From assembly GCF_015277895.1 (NCBI RefSeq), contig NZ_CP063815.1:434001-498000 (forward strand): 64,000 bases of DNA, written 5' to 3'. Below, one piece after another: positions 1 through 8,367 of this stretch (positions within the stretch are counted from its first letter, which is position 1; each line of letters begins with the position of its first letter). The notes beneath the pieces are model-generated. The model had not been told where the DNA came from. It ran no database searches and saw nothing but the letters and a program-made list of their open reading frames with translations. The stretch is from Microbacterium abyssi (GTDB taxonomy: Bacteria; Actinomycetota; Actinomycetes; Actinomycetales; Microbacteriaceae). The position numbers and the translations under genes are program-made.

Positions 1-135
1 ACCAACGGCTCGACCCTGCTGCGCCCCGGCGCCGATCCGCTGCGCCTGCACCCGGGCGAGCAGACGCTCGTCCTCTCCGGCGATGTCGTGGACCTCGGTG
101 ACGGCGTGACCGTCGCCTTCGAGGACCTCCCGTGA
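1..135 (+). CDS. C-terminal end of an FHA-domain protein (partial)
   Basis: The frame is open from base 1 and ends with TGA at 133-135; only the last 44 residues are inside the window. It opens with T-N-G-S, the conserved asparagine-glycine turn of forkhead-associated (FHA) phosphothreonine-binding domains, followed by the usual final beta strands. The next gene, a Ser/Thr kinase, starts inside its stop codon (GTGA overlap), so the two are probably translated together. It is probably part of the T7SS-linked phospho-signalling set. The rest of the protein is outside the window, so nothing can be said of other domains. Confidence 0.8.
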   Translation, partial: TNGSTLLRPGADPLRLHPGEQTLVLSGDVVDLGDGVTVAFEDLP

Positions 136-1772
136 GCAGGCCCCCCTCTCCGCCGCCGGAGCTTCCCGGCTTCAGTTATCTCGAACCGCTCGGCACGGGC
201 GGCTTCGCCGACGTCTTCCTGTATCAGCAGCAGATGCCCAAGCGCCGCGTCGCGGTGAAGGTCCTGCTCGCCGACCGCATCACGAGCGGCGCGGCGCAGG
301 AGTTCGCCGACGAGGCGAACGTGATGGCGATGCTGTCGACGCACCCGGCGATCGTGACGATCTACCAGGCCGGCGTCGCCGGTGACGGGCGCCCGTACCT
401 GGTGATGGAGTACTGCCCCAGGCCGAACCTGCAGATCCGTGCTCGCAAGGAGCCCTTCTCGGTCGCCGAGGCGCTGCGGGTCGGCATCCAGGTCGCGGGG
501 GCGGTCGAGACCGCGCACCGCGCCGGTGTGCTGCACCGCGACATCAAGCCGGCGAACATCCTCGTCACCGAGTACAACCGCCCGGCGCTCACCGACTTCG
601 GCATCGCGTCGACGACGGGCGCGGTTTCCGAGGGCACCGGCATGTCGATCCCGTGGTCGCCGCCGGAGTTCTTCGCCGACCCGCCGCAGAGCGGTCAGCG
701 CTCGGACGTCTTCGCCCTCGGAGCGACGCTGTACACGCTGCTGGCGGGACGGTCGCCGTTCGAGCGTCCCGGTGAGCGGAACACCAGCGCCGACCTGATC
801 GAGCGCATCGAGCGGACGCCGCTGCCGTCGCTGTCCCGGCCGGACTCACCCGGGAGCCTGCAGCAGGTGCTGGAGCGCGCGATGGCCAAGAGCCCCGAGG
901 CCAGGTTCCCCAGCGCGGTCGCGTTCGCGCGAGCGCTGCAGAAGGTGCAGATCGAGCTCACCCATTCGGTCACCCCGATCGACATCGTCGACGACCATCC
1001 CCTTCCCGAGGACCTCGAGGACGACGACGACGGACTCACGCGCGTCCGCAACGTCGTCAGCATCGAACCGGATGCCGGGAACACCCGCCCGTCGGCGACG
1101 ACCAGGCAGGTGGGAGCCCCTCAGCCCGCACCGCCCGTCGACGCTCCCGGCCCGCGCTTCGCCGCAGCGGCATCCCCCGCCGTCGAGGACACGGTCGTGC
1201 GCCCGGGCACTGCGGCGGCGGCATCCGCACCGGTCGATGAGGATCGGACCGTCCTGCGCGGCCCGCGCACGTTGTCCCCCGAGGCGCCCTCTGCACCGGT
1301 CGCCCCGGCTGCGCCCAGTGACCCCGCTGTCGAACCCGTCACTGCTGATGCGAAGCGCAAGCCCCGCATCGGCATGTGGATCGGCATCGCCGCTGCTGCC
1401 GTCGTGCTCGTCGGCGGTATGGTCGTGGCCATCAATCTGCTCAACGACGGCGCAGGCGAGCCGGAGCCGGTCGCCACTCAGGACGAGGTCGTCCCGCAGG
1501 ACCCGGTGTCGGAAGCCGTGCCCATGGTCGACGAACTGGCCGGCACGCGCGAGGGCACGGCGATCACGTTCACCTGGACGAATCCGTCGCCGGAGGATGG
1601 CGACCTGTACCTGTGGAACACGGTGGATCTCGCAGGGAGCGGCGGCACCGAGACCACGAAGGAGACGAGGGTGATGTTCCAGGGCGAGGCATCCGGCCAG
1701 GTGTGCATCGATGTGATGCTGCGCCGCGGAGACGGGCGCGCCTCCGAGCCGGTGCGGGGGTGCGTGGAGTGA
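132..1772 (+). CDS. PknB-type membrane Ser/Thr protein kinase
   Basis: 546 residues. The N-terminal half is a complete eukaryotic-type kinase: glycine loop GTGGFADVF near residue 21, ATP-binding lysine in VAVKVL, catalytic loop HRDIKPAN near residue 134 and DFG near 155. The activation segment differs from that of housekeeping PknB. A Pro/Ala-rich linker (about 310-410) leads to one membrane span (about 412-436, rich in G/A/V) and a roughly 110-residue extracytoplasmic domain with no recognisable PASTA repeats. GTG 132 overlaps the upstream FHA gene and the stop overlaps the downstream RDD-FHA gene. Likely role: phosphorylating threonines read by the adjacent FHA proteins, including the secretion ATPase. 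The partner assignment is inference from context. Confidence 0.92.
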   Translation: MSRPPSPPPELPGFSYLEPLGTGGFADVFLYQQQMPKRRVAVKVLLADRITSGAAQEFADEANVMAMLSTHPAIVTIYQAGVAGDGRPYLVMEYCPRPNLQIRARKEPFSVAEALRVGIQVAGAVETAHRAGVLHRDIKPANILVTEYNRPALTDFGIASTTGAVSEGTGMSIPWSPPEFFADPPQSGQRSDVFALGATLYTLLAGRSPFERPGERNTSADLIERIERTPLPSLSRPDSPGSLQQVLERAMAKSPEARFPSAVAFARALQKVQIELTHSVTPIDIVDDHPLPEDLEDDDDGLTRVRNVVSIEPDAGNTRPSATTRQVGAPQPAPPVDAPGPRFAAAASPAVEDTVVRPGTAAAASAPVDEDRTVLRGPRTLSPEAPSAPVAPAAPSDPAVEPVTADAKRKPRIGMWIGIAAAAVVLVGGMVVAINLLNDGAGEPEPVATQDEVVPQDPVSEAVPMVDELAGTREGTAITFTWTNPSPEDGDLYLWNTVDLAGSGGTETTKETRVMFQGEASGQVCIDVMLRRGDGRASEPVRGCVE

Positions 1773-3064
1773 CGCCTCGTACTGACGAACGGCCGGAGGC
1801 TTCCGAGCGCATGATCTGGGAGATCGAGGACAAGAAGGACGAGATCGAGGGCCTCGACGCGGACGGGCGTCCTGACCCGGCATACGCCGCCGCTCTCGGG
1901 CTGCTGCCGGCGCCGTTCGGGCGCCGGGCTCTGGCGCTCGTCTGCGACGTCATCGCCTGGATGCTGGTCCAGCTGCCACTGTGGATCGGTGCCGTCCCTC
2001 TGCTGCTCAAGCTCGCCGACGGATCGATCTCGGCCTACGGGTTCGTCAATCACCCCGGCTTCGTGCTCGCCGTGGTCATGGCCGCCGTAACCACGTTCCT
2101 CACCCTGGTGCTGAGCGTGCTGCAGCTGGTGATGCACGGACGCAGCGGTCGCACGATCGGCAAGGGCATCACCGGTATCAGGACGGTGGACGTGCGCACC
2201 CTTGAGCGCCCCGGGGTCGGCCGGGTGCTGCTGCGCTACCTGATGTTCTGCGCGTCGGGCATCTTGCCGCTGATCGGACCGGTGCTGCTCCTGGTGTCGC
2301 CCACGTTCGACCCGGAACGGCGTGGCCGTGGACTGCACGACACGGCGACGCGCGTCTGGCTCGTCGACGTGCGTCAGGGACTGAACCCATACGACGACAA
2401 GCGCCTGCGCGTCGCGCGCAAGCTCGTCAAGGCCGAGCCCACGCGCGGGCGGACGACGCTGCCTTCGCTGGCGACGCCGACCGATCCCGCACAGCAGCCC
2501 GCGTACCGTCCCGGCACCCGGGTCAGCGCGGGGGTCATCGGCATCGCGCGGCCGCACGCTCCAGAAGACCGCCCCGAGATCGGGCTGGCGCAGGCGGTTC
2601 CGCCGACGCTTCCGGCCGCGGCGGAGCTCGGCAAGCCCGTCTTCGGCGGGTACCGGCCCGCCGGCGAACGACCGGCCGATCCGGTGCCGGGTGCGGGCGC
2701 TCCCGAGCCGCAGCCCGCCCAGCCGCAGCCTGCCCAGCCGCAGCACTTAGCGCTGCACCTGGACACCGGTGAGAGCATCCCGGTGACCGTGCCCCTGCTG
2801 TTCGGACGCAATCCGGATCCGGCCGGGTACCCGACGGCTCGCCCGGTGCCTCTCGAGGACGAGAGCAAGTCGCTATCGAAGACCCACCTGCTGGTGAGTC
2901 CCGCAGATGGCGGGCTCGAGATCACAGACTGCGGTTCGACGAACGGATCGGGACTCGCCCGCGCCGGTATGGAGTACGTGATCGAAGCCGGCGTGCCGGT
3001 GATGACCGTCGAGGGAGACACGATCCGTTTCGGCGACCGCAGCGCGGTCGTGGTCCGGGTGTGA
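1769..3064 (+). CDS. RDD-family membrane protein with C-terminal FHA domain
   Basis: 431 residues from GTG 1769, chosen because it overlaps the kinase stop (GTGA); ATG 1811 is an alternative. An RDD domain (RR...D near residues 50-60, then about three hydrophobic spans to about 180) is followed by a Pro-rich linker containing A-Q-P-Q-P repeats and an FHA domain (about 325-430) with G-R near 345, S-x-x-H near 374 and N-G-S near 391. It probably anchors a phosphothreonine-binding module at the membrane next to the T7SS ATPase. It could be a substrate or reader of the kinase just upstream; the exact partner is unknown. Confidence 0.85.
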   Translation: MTPRTDERPEASERMIWEIEDKKDEIEGLDADGRPDPAYAAALGLLPAPFGRRALALVCDVIAWMLVQLPLWIGAVPLLLKLADGSISAYGFVNHPGFVLAVVMAAVTTFLTLVLSVLQLVMHGRSGRTIGKGITGIRTVDVRTLERPGVGRVLLRYLMFCASGILPLIGPVLLLVSPTFDPERRGRGLHDTATRVWLVDVRQGLNPYDDKRLRVARKLVKAEPTRGRTTLPSLATPTDPAQQPAYRPGTRVSAGVIGIARPHAPEDRPEIGLAQAVPPTLPAAAELGKPVFGGYRPAGERPADPVPGAGAPEPQPAQPQPAQPQHLALHLDTGESIPVTVPLLFGRNPDPAGYPTARPVPLEDESKSLSKTHLLVSPADGGLEITDCGSTNGSGLARAGMEYVIEAGVPVMTVEGDTIRFGDRSAVVVRV

Positions 3065-3077
3065 CCGAGGGAGACGA

Positions 3078-6000
3078 ATGAGACTCAAGCTGACCCTGCA
3101 TCGACAGGCGGGCGATCCGGTCGACATCGTGATCACGGCGGATTCCACGGCGACTGCGGGCGACGTGGCACGCCACGTCGCGGAGGCCGATCCGACCCGG
3201 TCGGTCGCGGTCGCCGAGGGCGATGTGCTCACGCTCGCCGTCGCTCCTCCCACCGGCGAGCGGCTCGTCCCGCTGCAGCCCGACATCCCGATCGGCGAGG
3301 CGCCCATCGGCTCCGGCTTCGCGGCATCCATCCTGAACTACGGCCCTGACCACGTCTCCACCGGTCAGCGCGAGATCGTGGGCGTCCTGCACGCCACAGC
3401 CGGACCGGTCGCCGGCCAGGAGTTCCCGATCTCGTCCGGCCAGGTGGTCCTCGGGCGCGACAGCGGCAGCGATGTCGTGCTCGCCGATCCCATGGTGTCC
3501 AAGCGCCACGCGCGGATCGACGTCGGCCAGCACATCGAGGTCGTCGACCTGAACTCGGCCAACGGCGTGCTCGTCGACGGCGTCGCGGTGCAGCGAGTCC
3601 GTCTCGAGGAAGGCGAGCCGTTCGTCATCGGCGGTACGACGCTCGTGCTGCGCCTGGCACGCACCTACGACGGGACGGCGTCCGAGGAGCCGATCATCGA
3701 GCGGGGCGGCGGGCTGCTGTTCAACCGCAGCCCGCGCGTCGAGGTGCGGTATCCGGGTACGGGTTTCAAGCCTCCGCGCCTCCCGACCGAGAAGCTGGGC
3801 AAGATCTTCCCTTGGCCGATCCTGATCACGCCGATCCTGATGGGCGCCGCCCTGTTCGCGATGAACGGCAACCCGCGTTCGCTCCTGATGATCGTGATGA
3901 CGCCGCTGATGGCGCTGGGCAACATCATCAACCAGTCGGTGCAGTCCAAGAAGAGCTCGAACCACGAGTATCTGCTGTTCGAGAGGCAGTACGAGCAGCT
4001 GGAAGAGGACTTCTTCCGCGGCAAGCCCGAGGAAGAGCAGGCGCGAAACGCCGAGGTGCCGCCGGTCGCCGAGGTCTTCGACCACGCCATGCGCCTGGGG
4101 CCCATGCTGTGGACCAGGCGACCGGAGCACTGGAACTTCCTCGGTCTGAGGCTGGGCAGCTGTCGCCTTCCCGCCCGCAACACGATCGCCGAGACCGAGA
4201 CCCCTGACGGGCTTCCCGAGTTCATCGAGCGGATCGATCGTCTCCAGGAGCGATACGCGTTCGTCGATGATGTGCCGGTCTTCGAGCTGCTCGCGGATGC
4301 TGGTTCCATCGGCATCGCGGGGCCGCAGGGCGTGGCTGCCGACGCGATGCGCGGACTCGCCGTGCAGCTGTTCGGGCTCCACGCGCCCAACGACGTGGTC
4401 GCAGTCGCGTTCTCCGACTCGGCGTGGACACCGGAACTCGACTGGCTCAAGTGGATGCCGCACACGTCGAGTGAACGCAGTCCCTTCCGCGGCGTCGCGC
4501 TCGCCGACTCCGCGCCCACGGGCGCCGCTCTGCTGAGCGCCCTCGAGGAGTACGTGCAGCGGGCCGGCACTGGCGGGGGCGACGGCAACGAGCCGCGCGG
4601 CCCGTTCAAGGACGACTGGAATCCGCTGCTGTACGGCACCGACGTCGCGCGTGCGGCGACCGATCACAAGAAGACGCCGGAGGTGTCTGTCATCGTGTTC
4701 GTCAGCAGCGACGCCCCGATCGACCGCGGACGTCTCACGGACGTGCTGGATCGCGGAGCGGACCACGGCGTGCACGCAGTGTTCGTCTCTCCGACCGTCG
4801 AATCGCTCCCGGCGGTGTGTCGCAGCTACATCGATGTCACGGCGGGGCTCGAGGATGCGCAGGTCGGGCTGGTGCGCACCGGTGACAACTTCGAGCACGT
4901 GCGCATCGAGGGCGTCTCGAACGCGTACATGCACATGCTCGCACGCCGCATGGCCCCGGTAGTGGATGCCAGCACCGCAGTGCACGATGCATCCGACATC
5001 CCGAGCGCCGTGATGTTCCTGCAGCTGGTGGATCCCGCGATCGCCGAGGATCCGCAGGTCGTGATCGAGCGATGGCGTCAGAACAACACGATCGTCGACA
5101 GATCCCCGACCCCGCGCGCGAGGCTCAAGAAGGCGGGCACGCTGCGCGCCATCATCGGACAGGGCGCGAGCGATGCGATGGCGCTCGACCTGCGCACTCA
5201 GGGCCCGCACGCCCTGGTCGGCGGCACGACCGGCGCCGGAAAGTCCGAGTTCCTGCAGGCATGGGTGCTCGGCATGGCCGCGGCGCACAGCCCGGACCGC
5301 GTCACCTTCCTGTTCGTGGACTACAAGGGCGGATCGGCCTTCGCGGACTGCGTCGAGCTGCCGCACTGCGTGGGACTGGTCACCGACCTCAGCCCGCACC
5401 TCGTGAGGCGCGCCCTCACGAGCCTTCGCGCCGAACTGCACCATCGTGAGCATCTGCTCAACCGCAAGAAGGCGAAGGATCTGCTCGAACTCGAGAAGCG
5501 CCAGGATCCGGAGTGCCCTCCGGCCCTCGTGCTCGTGATCGACGAGTTCGCTGCGCTCGCGTCGGAGATGCCGGAGTTCGTGGACGGGGTCGTCGACATC
5601 GCACAGCGGGGCCGCTCTCTCGGCATCCACCTGATCATGGCGACGCAGCGCCCGGCCGGCGTCATCAAGGACAACCTGCGCGCGAACACGAACCTGCGCA
5701 TCGCCCTGCGCATGGCCGACGAGGCGGACTCCCGCGACGTGGTCGACGACCCGATCGCGTCGACGTTCTCGGCGGCGATCCCCGGCCGGGCGATCGCGAA
5801 GACAGGACCGGGGCGGCTGGTGCCGTTCCAGTCCGCGTACGCGGGCGGCTGGACGAACGAGGACGATTCCGTGGCGGCCGAGGTACGCGTGGCGGAACTG
5901 CGGTTCGGCGCAAGCGCGGAATGGGAGCCCGATCGTCCGGCGGAGGCGGAGACGCACGATGAGGACCTCGGGCCGAACGACCAGAAGCGCATCGTCTCGA

Positions 6001-7640
6001 CGCTCATCCGCGCCAGCGATGTCGCGGCGCTGCAGCTGCCGCGCAGGCCATGGCTCGACGATCTCGCGGCCGTGGTCGATCTGCAGGACCTGCCCAACGA
6101 GGGCGACACGCGCATCCCGCTCGCGATGATGGATGTGCCGGAGAAGCAGCTGCAGGAAGCGGGGGTCTTCGTTCCGGACCGGGACGGATCCCTCGTCGTG
6201 TACGGCACCTCCGGGTCGGGTAAATCGACACTGCTGAAGACCATCGCGACTGCTGCGGGCATGCGTCCCGACCAGGGCCGGGTACAGGTGTACTGCCTCG
6301 ACTTCGCGTCGGGTGCGCTCGGCGCGCTCACCGGGCTGCCGCATGTCGGCTCGGTCGTCGACGGAGCCGATGTCGAGCGCATCCAGCGCCTGTTCCGCAC
6401 GCTCGACCGCGAGATGGACCGACGCTCGGCGGCGTTCTCGGCGGCGAGCGCGGCATCGGTCCAGGAGTACCGCGAGCTAGCCGATCCGAACATGCCGCGC
6501 ATTCTGCTGCTGATCGACAATTATCCCGAGTTCAAGAAGGACTGGGAGTACGCGCCGGGCAGGGGGCCCTTCTACCGCACCTTCATGCGCGTGCTCGGCG
6601 AGGGGCGAACGCTCGGCGTGCACACCGTGCTGACAGCGGATCGCGGAACCGCCGTGCCGAGCGCCGTGGCGTCGAACATCTCGCGTCGCGTCGTGCTGCG
6701 CATGGGCGACCCCAGCCAGTACATGCTGCTGAACGCGCCCAGGGACATCCTCGATGAGCAGTCCGCCCCGGGACGGGCGATCATCGACGGTCACGAAGCG
6801 CAGATCGCGGTGCTGGGCGGCACGACCAATGTCGTCGAGCAGACGAAGGCGCTCGGCGTCCTGGGTGACCGGCTGCGCGCGGAGGGCGTGCGCGACCTCC
6901 CCGAGATCGGTGCCCTTCCGACGACAGTGCCGGTCGCAGACATGCCGGCCGCCGCGGACGGGATGCCGGTGTTCGGCGTCGCGGACGACACGCTCGCTCC
7001 GCGCGGCTTCGAGCCGCTCGGACTGTTCGTGGTGGCTGGCCCCCCGGCGTCGGGGCGTACGAACGCGCTCAAGGCGCTGGTCATCGCCATGGAACGGTTC
7101 GACCCCGAGGTGCGCATGTACCACTTCGGCAGCCGGCGCTCCCAGCTCAAGGACTTCCGCCCGTGGGTGCGCAGCGCGGTCAAGCCCGAGGACGAGAAGG
7201 AGCTCGCCTCCGAACTGCTGGAGCTCGTCACCAGTGACTCGCCCGGCAGTCGCATCATGATCGTCGTCGAGGATGTCCCGCATCTCGCGGACGGGCCCGC
7301 TGACCGGCCGATGCGCGCGCTGCTGCAGGCGATGAACAACAGCGACCACCTGCTGATCGGCGACGCGGAGATCAGCCGCGTGAGTGGCAGCATCGGCGTC
7401 GTCGGTGAGTGGAAGGCAGGCAGGCAGGGGATCGTCCTCAAACCCGACACATACGACGGCGAGTCGATCTTCAAGACTCCGTTCGGCCGCGTCAAGCGCA
7501 CGGACTTCCCGGTCGGCCGCGGCATCTTCGTGCAGGCCGGCCGCACCGTGACGATGCAGATGCCGTTCGTCCCGGAGGCCCCCGAGGTGGGTAGTGGTGC
7601 CATGGGTACCGCTCCCCGTTTGCGGGAGAGGAATCGTTGA
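3078..7640 (+). CDS. EssC/EccC-like T7SS FtsK/SpoIIIE ATPase with N-terminal FHA
   Basis: 1,520 residues, the usual size of fused EssC/EccC translocases. Order: ubiquitin-like/FHA region (FHA about 105-195, with V-L-G-R-D, S-K-R-H and N-S-A-N-G); two membrane spans (about 245-290); then three FtsK-type ATPase domains. Domain 1 has Walker A GGTTGAGKS (about 714) and Walker B LVIDEFAAL. Domain 2 has GTSGSGKST (about 1041) and LLLIDNYPE. Domain 3 has a degenerate Walker A, GPPASGRT (about 1318), and IMIVVEDVP. Domain 1 is normally the power-generating ATPase and the last domain binds substrate signals. The FHA at the N-terminus is typical of Firmicute EssC rather than mycobacterial EccC. It drives export of the WXG100 protein and effectors encoded downstream. 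Confidence 0.93.
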   Translation: MRLKLTLHRQAGDPVDIVITADSTATAGDVARHVAEADPTRSVAVAEGDVLTLAVAPPTGERLVPLQPDIPIGEAPIGSGFAASILNYGPDHVSTGQREIVGVLHATAGPVAGQEFPISSGQVVLGRDSGSDVVLADPMVSKRHARIDVGQHIEVVDLNSANGVLVDGVAVQRVRLEEGEPFVIGGTTLVLRLARTYDGTASEEPIIERGGGLLFNRSPRVEVRYPGTGFKPPRLPTEKLGKIFPWPILITPILMGAALFAMNGNPRSLLMIVMTPLMALGNIINQSVQSKKSSNHEYLLFERQYEQLEEDFFRGKPEEEQARNAEVPPVAEVFDHAMRLGPMLWTRRPEHWNFLGLRLGSCRLPARNTIAETETPDGLPEFIERIDRLQERYAFVDDVPVFELLADAGSIGIAGPQGVAADAMRGLAVQLFGLHAPNDVVAVAFSDSAWTPELDWLKWMPHTSSERSPFRGVALADSAPTGAALLSALEEYVQRAGTGGGDGNEPRGPFKDDWNPLLYGTDVARAATDHKKTPEVSVIVFVSSDAPIDRGRLTDVLDRGADHGVHAVFVSPTVESLPAVCRSYIDVTAGLEDAQVGLVRTGDNFEHVRIEGVSNAYMHMLARRMAPVVDASTAVHDASDIPSAVMFLQLVDPAIAEDPQVVIERWRQNNTIVDRSPTPRARLKKAGTLRAIIGQGASDAMALDLRTQGPHALVGGTTGAGKSEFLQAWVLGMAAAHSPDRVTFLFVDYKGGSAFADCVELPHCVGLVTDLSPHLVRRALTSLRAELHHREHLLNRKKAKDLLELEKRQDPECPPALVLVIDEFAALASEMPEFVDGVVDIAQRGRSLGIHLIMATQRPAGVIKDNLRANTNLRIALRMADEADSRDVVDDPIASTFSAAIPGRAIAKTGPGRLVPFQSAYAGGWTNEDDSVAAEVRVAELRFGASAEWEPDRPAEAETHDEDLGPNDQKRIVSTLIRASDVAALQLPRRPWLDDLAAVVDLQDLPNEGDTRIPLAMMDVPEKQLQEAGVFVPDRDGSLVVYGTSGSGKSTLLKTIATAAGMRPDQGRVQVYCLDFASGALGALTGLPHVGSVVDGADVERIQRLFRTLDREMDRRSAAFSAASAASVQEYRELADPNMPRILLLIDNYPEFKKDWEYAPGRGPFYRTFMRVLGEGRTLGVHTVLTADRGTAVPSAVASNISRRVVLRMGDPSQYMLLNAPRDILDEQSAPGRAIIDGHEAQIAVLGGTTNVVEQTKALGVLGDRLRAEGVRDLPEIGALPTTVPVADMPAAADGMPVFGVADDTLAPRGFEPLGLFVVAGPPASGRTNALKALVIAMERFDPEVRMYHFGSRRSQLKDFRPWVRSAVKPEDEKELASELLELVTSDSPGSRIMIVVEDVPHLADGPADRPMRALLQAMNNSDHLLIGDAEISRVSGSIGVVGEWKAGRQGIVLKPDTYDGESIFKTPFGRVKRTDFPVGRGIFVQAGRTVTMQMPFVPEAPEVGSGAMGTAPRLRERNR

Positions 7641-7719
7641 CTAGTCTCGTTCTCGAGGCCGCAGGGGCCTGAACCGGGCCGCAGAGGCTCGAACAAGACG
7701 AACGCGGGAGGCAGTTCTC

Positions 7720-8013
7720 ATGGCACACGACTTTGGTGCAACATACAGCGAGATGGAGGGTGCTGCTCAGCGCCTCCGCGACGGACGCCAGAGCGTCTCT
7801 GACACGCTGAAGGAGCTTCAGGGCATCATCGACGACCTCGTCCAGGACGGGTTCAAGACCGAGAACGCCTCGGAGGCATACTCGACGTCGTACGAAGAGC
7901 TCACGGGCTCGCTGGACGACGCGGCTGAGGCCGTGAACGACATGGCCACCGCGCTCGACAAGATGGCCGACATGGTCCGCGACACCGACTCTGCGATGGC
8001 AGGCGGTTCCTGA
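7720..8013 (+). CDS. WXG100/ESAT-6-like protein
   Basis: 97 residues, predicted almost wholly helical, directly after the T7SS ATPase and preceded by GGGAGG. Size, helix-turn-helix layout and position fit the ESAT-6/EsxA family. The diagnostic W-x-G turn is replaced by Q-D-G-F (about residues 42-46), so the tryptophan is missing although the glycine is kept. A possible acidic C-terminal export signal (D-T-D near the end) replaces the classic Y-x-x-x-D/E. Probably a secreted substrate or chaperone half of the system. No second WXG100 gene is adjacent, so a homodimer is likely. Confidence 0.85.
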   Translation: MAHDFGATYSEMEGAAQRLRDGRQSVSDTLKELQGIIDDLVQDGFKTENASEAYSTSYEELTGSLDDAAEAVNDMATALDKMADMVRDTDSAMAGGS

Positions 8014-8026
8014 CCCACCACGCGGC

Positions 8027-8071
8027 AGAGGCCGTGGCGCCGGTTCCGGGGGGACTGGCACCGCGGCCTCT
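8027..8071 (+). terminator. Probable transcription terminator after the WXG100 gene
   Basis: Perfect 8-bp outer arms AGAGGCCG (8027-8034) and CGGCCTCT (8064-8071), extended inward by further pairs with two mismatches, then a short pyrimidine run (TCTCTG). It sits just after the WXG100 stop. Confidence 0.6.
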
Positions 8072-8132
8072 TCTCTGTGTGAGGCCCCCTGCCTGAAATC
8101 CACAGAACGACGCGGCGAATAGAATCGGGAAG

Positions 8133-8357
8133 ATGAGCGGAGCACAGAGCTACTGGTACAACCTGACGACCCAGTCGGTGGTGCGTGCCGACGAGCGTCC
8201 GTCCGAGGACACGATCGGTCCGTTCGCGACGGCCGAAGAGGCAGAGGACTCGCCCGCCGTGCTGCTCGAGCATGCGCGCGCCTGGCTGGAGAGCGAAGAG
8301 AGCGAGCCGTTCCGGGCCATGGCCGAGGAGAACGGCGAAGACGCCGACTACTCGTGA
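8133..8357 (+). CDS. Small acidic SPOR-like protein
   Basis: 74 residues starting at ATG 8133. It has the pattern Y-W-Y-N-L-x-T near the N-terminus and G-P-F-A-T-x-E-E-A-E in the middle, which resembles small actinobacterial proteins annotated as SPOR-like, then an acidic, Glu-rich C-terminal tail. A possible promoter -10 (TAGAAT) lies at about 8120. It sits 10 bp upstream of the solute-binding lipoprotein, so the two may be co-transcribed. Function unknown; no signal peptide is visible. Confidence 0.7.
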   Translation: MSGAQSYWYNLTTQSVVRADERPSEDTIGPFATAEEAEDSPAVLLEHARAWLESEESEPFRAMAEENGEDADYS

Positions 8358-8367
8358 CGGCGGCGGC

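Noticed and set aside
2706..2745. Short tandem repeat CCCAGCCGCAGCC
   Set aside because: It encodes a Q-P-A linker in the RDD-FHA protein; no array or mobile feature.
2922..6344. 1,140-residue open frame on the minus strand
   Set aside because: Antisense to the EssC-like ATPase; rich in R/H/V/D without folds or motifs, as expected from the GC-rich complement.
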